Assembly (NCBI GenBank): GCA_947426875.1
Contig: CANEFU010000087.1
Span: 1 to 5,347 of the forward strand
Origin: an uncultured Clostridium sp.
GTDB lineage: Bacteria; Bacillota; Clostridia; TANB77; CAG-508
Length of the DNA: 5,347 nt
Direction: 5' to 3'
Numbering within the stretch: the first letter of the stretch is position 1; each line of letters starts with the position of its first letter. Of this stretch, positions 5,112 through 5,347 are shown piece after piece. The notes beneath the pieces are model-generated. The model did no database searches, was not told the origin of the DNA, and saw only the letters and a list, made by a program, of their open reading frames with translations. Both the position numbers and the translations under genes were made by a program.

Positions 5112-5127
5112 GTTGCAAAAAAGCAAC
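5112..5127. promoter_or_regulatory. Operator-like site 3, perfect 16-bp palindrome
   Basis: GTTGCAAAAAAGCAAC has 5-bp inverted arms (GTTGC/GCAAC) around six A residues. It lies just after the predicted start of cro-side transcription, a position suited to repression by CI or Cro. Confidence 0.65.
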
Positions 5128-5146
5128 AAAAGAAAGGAGGATAAAA

Positions 5147-5347
5147 ATGGTTAATTCACAAAAATTAAAAGGAAGAATCACAGAAAGAGGATATACAAAT
5201 CAAACATTAGCTCCTAAAATCCCTTGCTCTCCTTATACATTAGGGCAAAAAATCAACAATGAGAAATCTTTTTGGCTTACCGAAGTAGAAAAACTATGTT
5301 TATTATTAGATATTTCAGAAGAAGAGTTTAGTGAATTTTTTTTACAA
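5147..5347 (+). CDS. Cro-like/DUF739-like small regulator (3' end outside window)
   Basis: An open frame of 67 codons runs to the window edge without a stop, starting MVNSQKLKGRITERGY at an ATG preceded by a strong AAAGGAGG at 5133-5140 (6-base spacing). The arrangement of helices, with LAPKIPCSPYTLGQKIN at about residues 21-37 as the helix-turn-helix and a later LCLLLDISEEEFSEFF, resembles the small phage regulators of the Cro/CI and DUF739 type. It is divergent from the repressor and has its own consensus promoter covered by operator-like sites, as expected for a Cro-type early gene. Pro26 and Cys27 in the turn region are somewhat unusual. Family members are short, so probably only a few codons are missing. 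The exact role, Cro-like antagonist or other regulator, is inferred from position. Confidence 0.7.
   Translation, partial: MVNSQKLKGRITERGYTNQTLAPKIPCSPYTLGQKINNEKSFWLTEVEKLCLLLDISEEEFSEFFLQ

Noticed and set aside
1..5347. CRISPR arrays, tRNA or rRNA genes, insertion-sequence ends
   Set aside because: No regularly spaced repeats, cloverleaf-like segments, rRNA-like stretches or transposase genes with terminal inverted repeats were seen.

Overview
The window reads as low-GC Firmicutes DNA, probably from a clostridial relative. The support is strong A+T bias, AGGAGG-type ribosome binding sites, two TTG start codons, a RicT (YaaT) homologue next to holB, and a clostridial-type 2[4Fe-4S] ferredoxin. 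No species can be named from the sequence alone.

The left half (1-2719) is a compact housekeeping run on the + strand: the last codons of an unidentified gene, then signal peptidase I (lepB), the DNA polymerase III delta-prime subunit (holB), ricT and a small ferredoxin. Spacings are 0 to about 35 bases, and holB and ricT overlap, so this looks like one operon. Two starts were moved from the longest reading: ricT to a TTG at 1599 and ferredoxin to an ATG at 2543, because strong ribosome binding sites precede them and the resulting N-termini fit the families.

The right half (about 2720-5347) looks like the integration and lysogeny-control end of a temperate phage or phage-like integrative element inserted just after the ferredoxin gene. 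On the - strand lie a 471-residue large serine recombinase and a 217-residue CI/LexA-type self-cleaving repressor. Facing away from the repressor on the + strand is the start of a small Cro-like/DUF739-like regulator that runs off the window. The repressor-cro interval holds two divergent promoters and three operator-like GTTGC-A-tract sites whose left edges lie exactly 50 bp apart.

The most interesting feature is in the 147-base gap between recombinase and repressor. It has a good + strand promoter with an extended -10, then two stem-loops, the second followed by a U-tract. This outlines a roughly 77-nt small RNA opposite in strand to both neighbours. Its first stem-loop carries a 15-base stretch that could pair (13 Watson-Crick pairs, one G-U, one mismatch) with the recombinase ribosome binding site. 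This suggests, but does not prove, an RNA brake on the recombinase. The far end of the element and its attachment site cannot be determined here.
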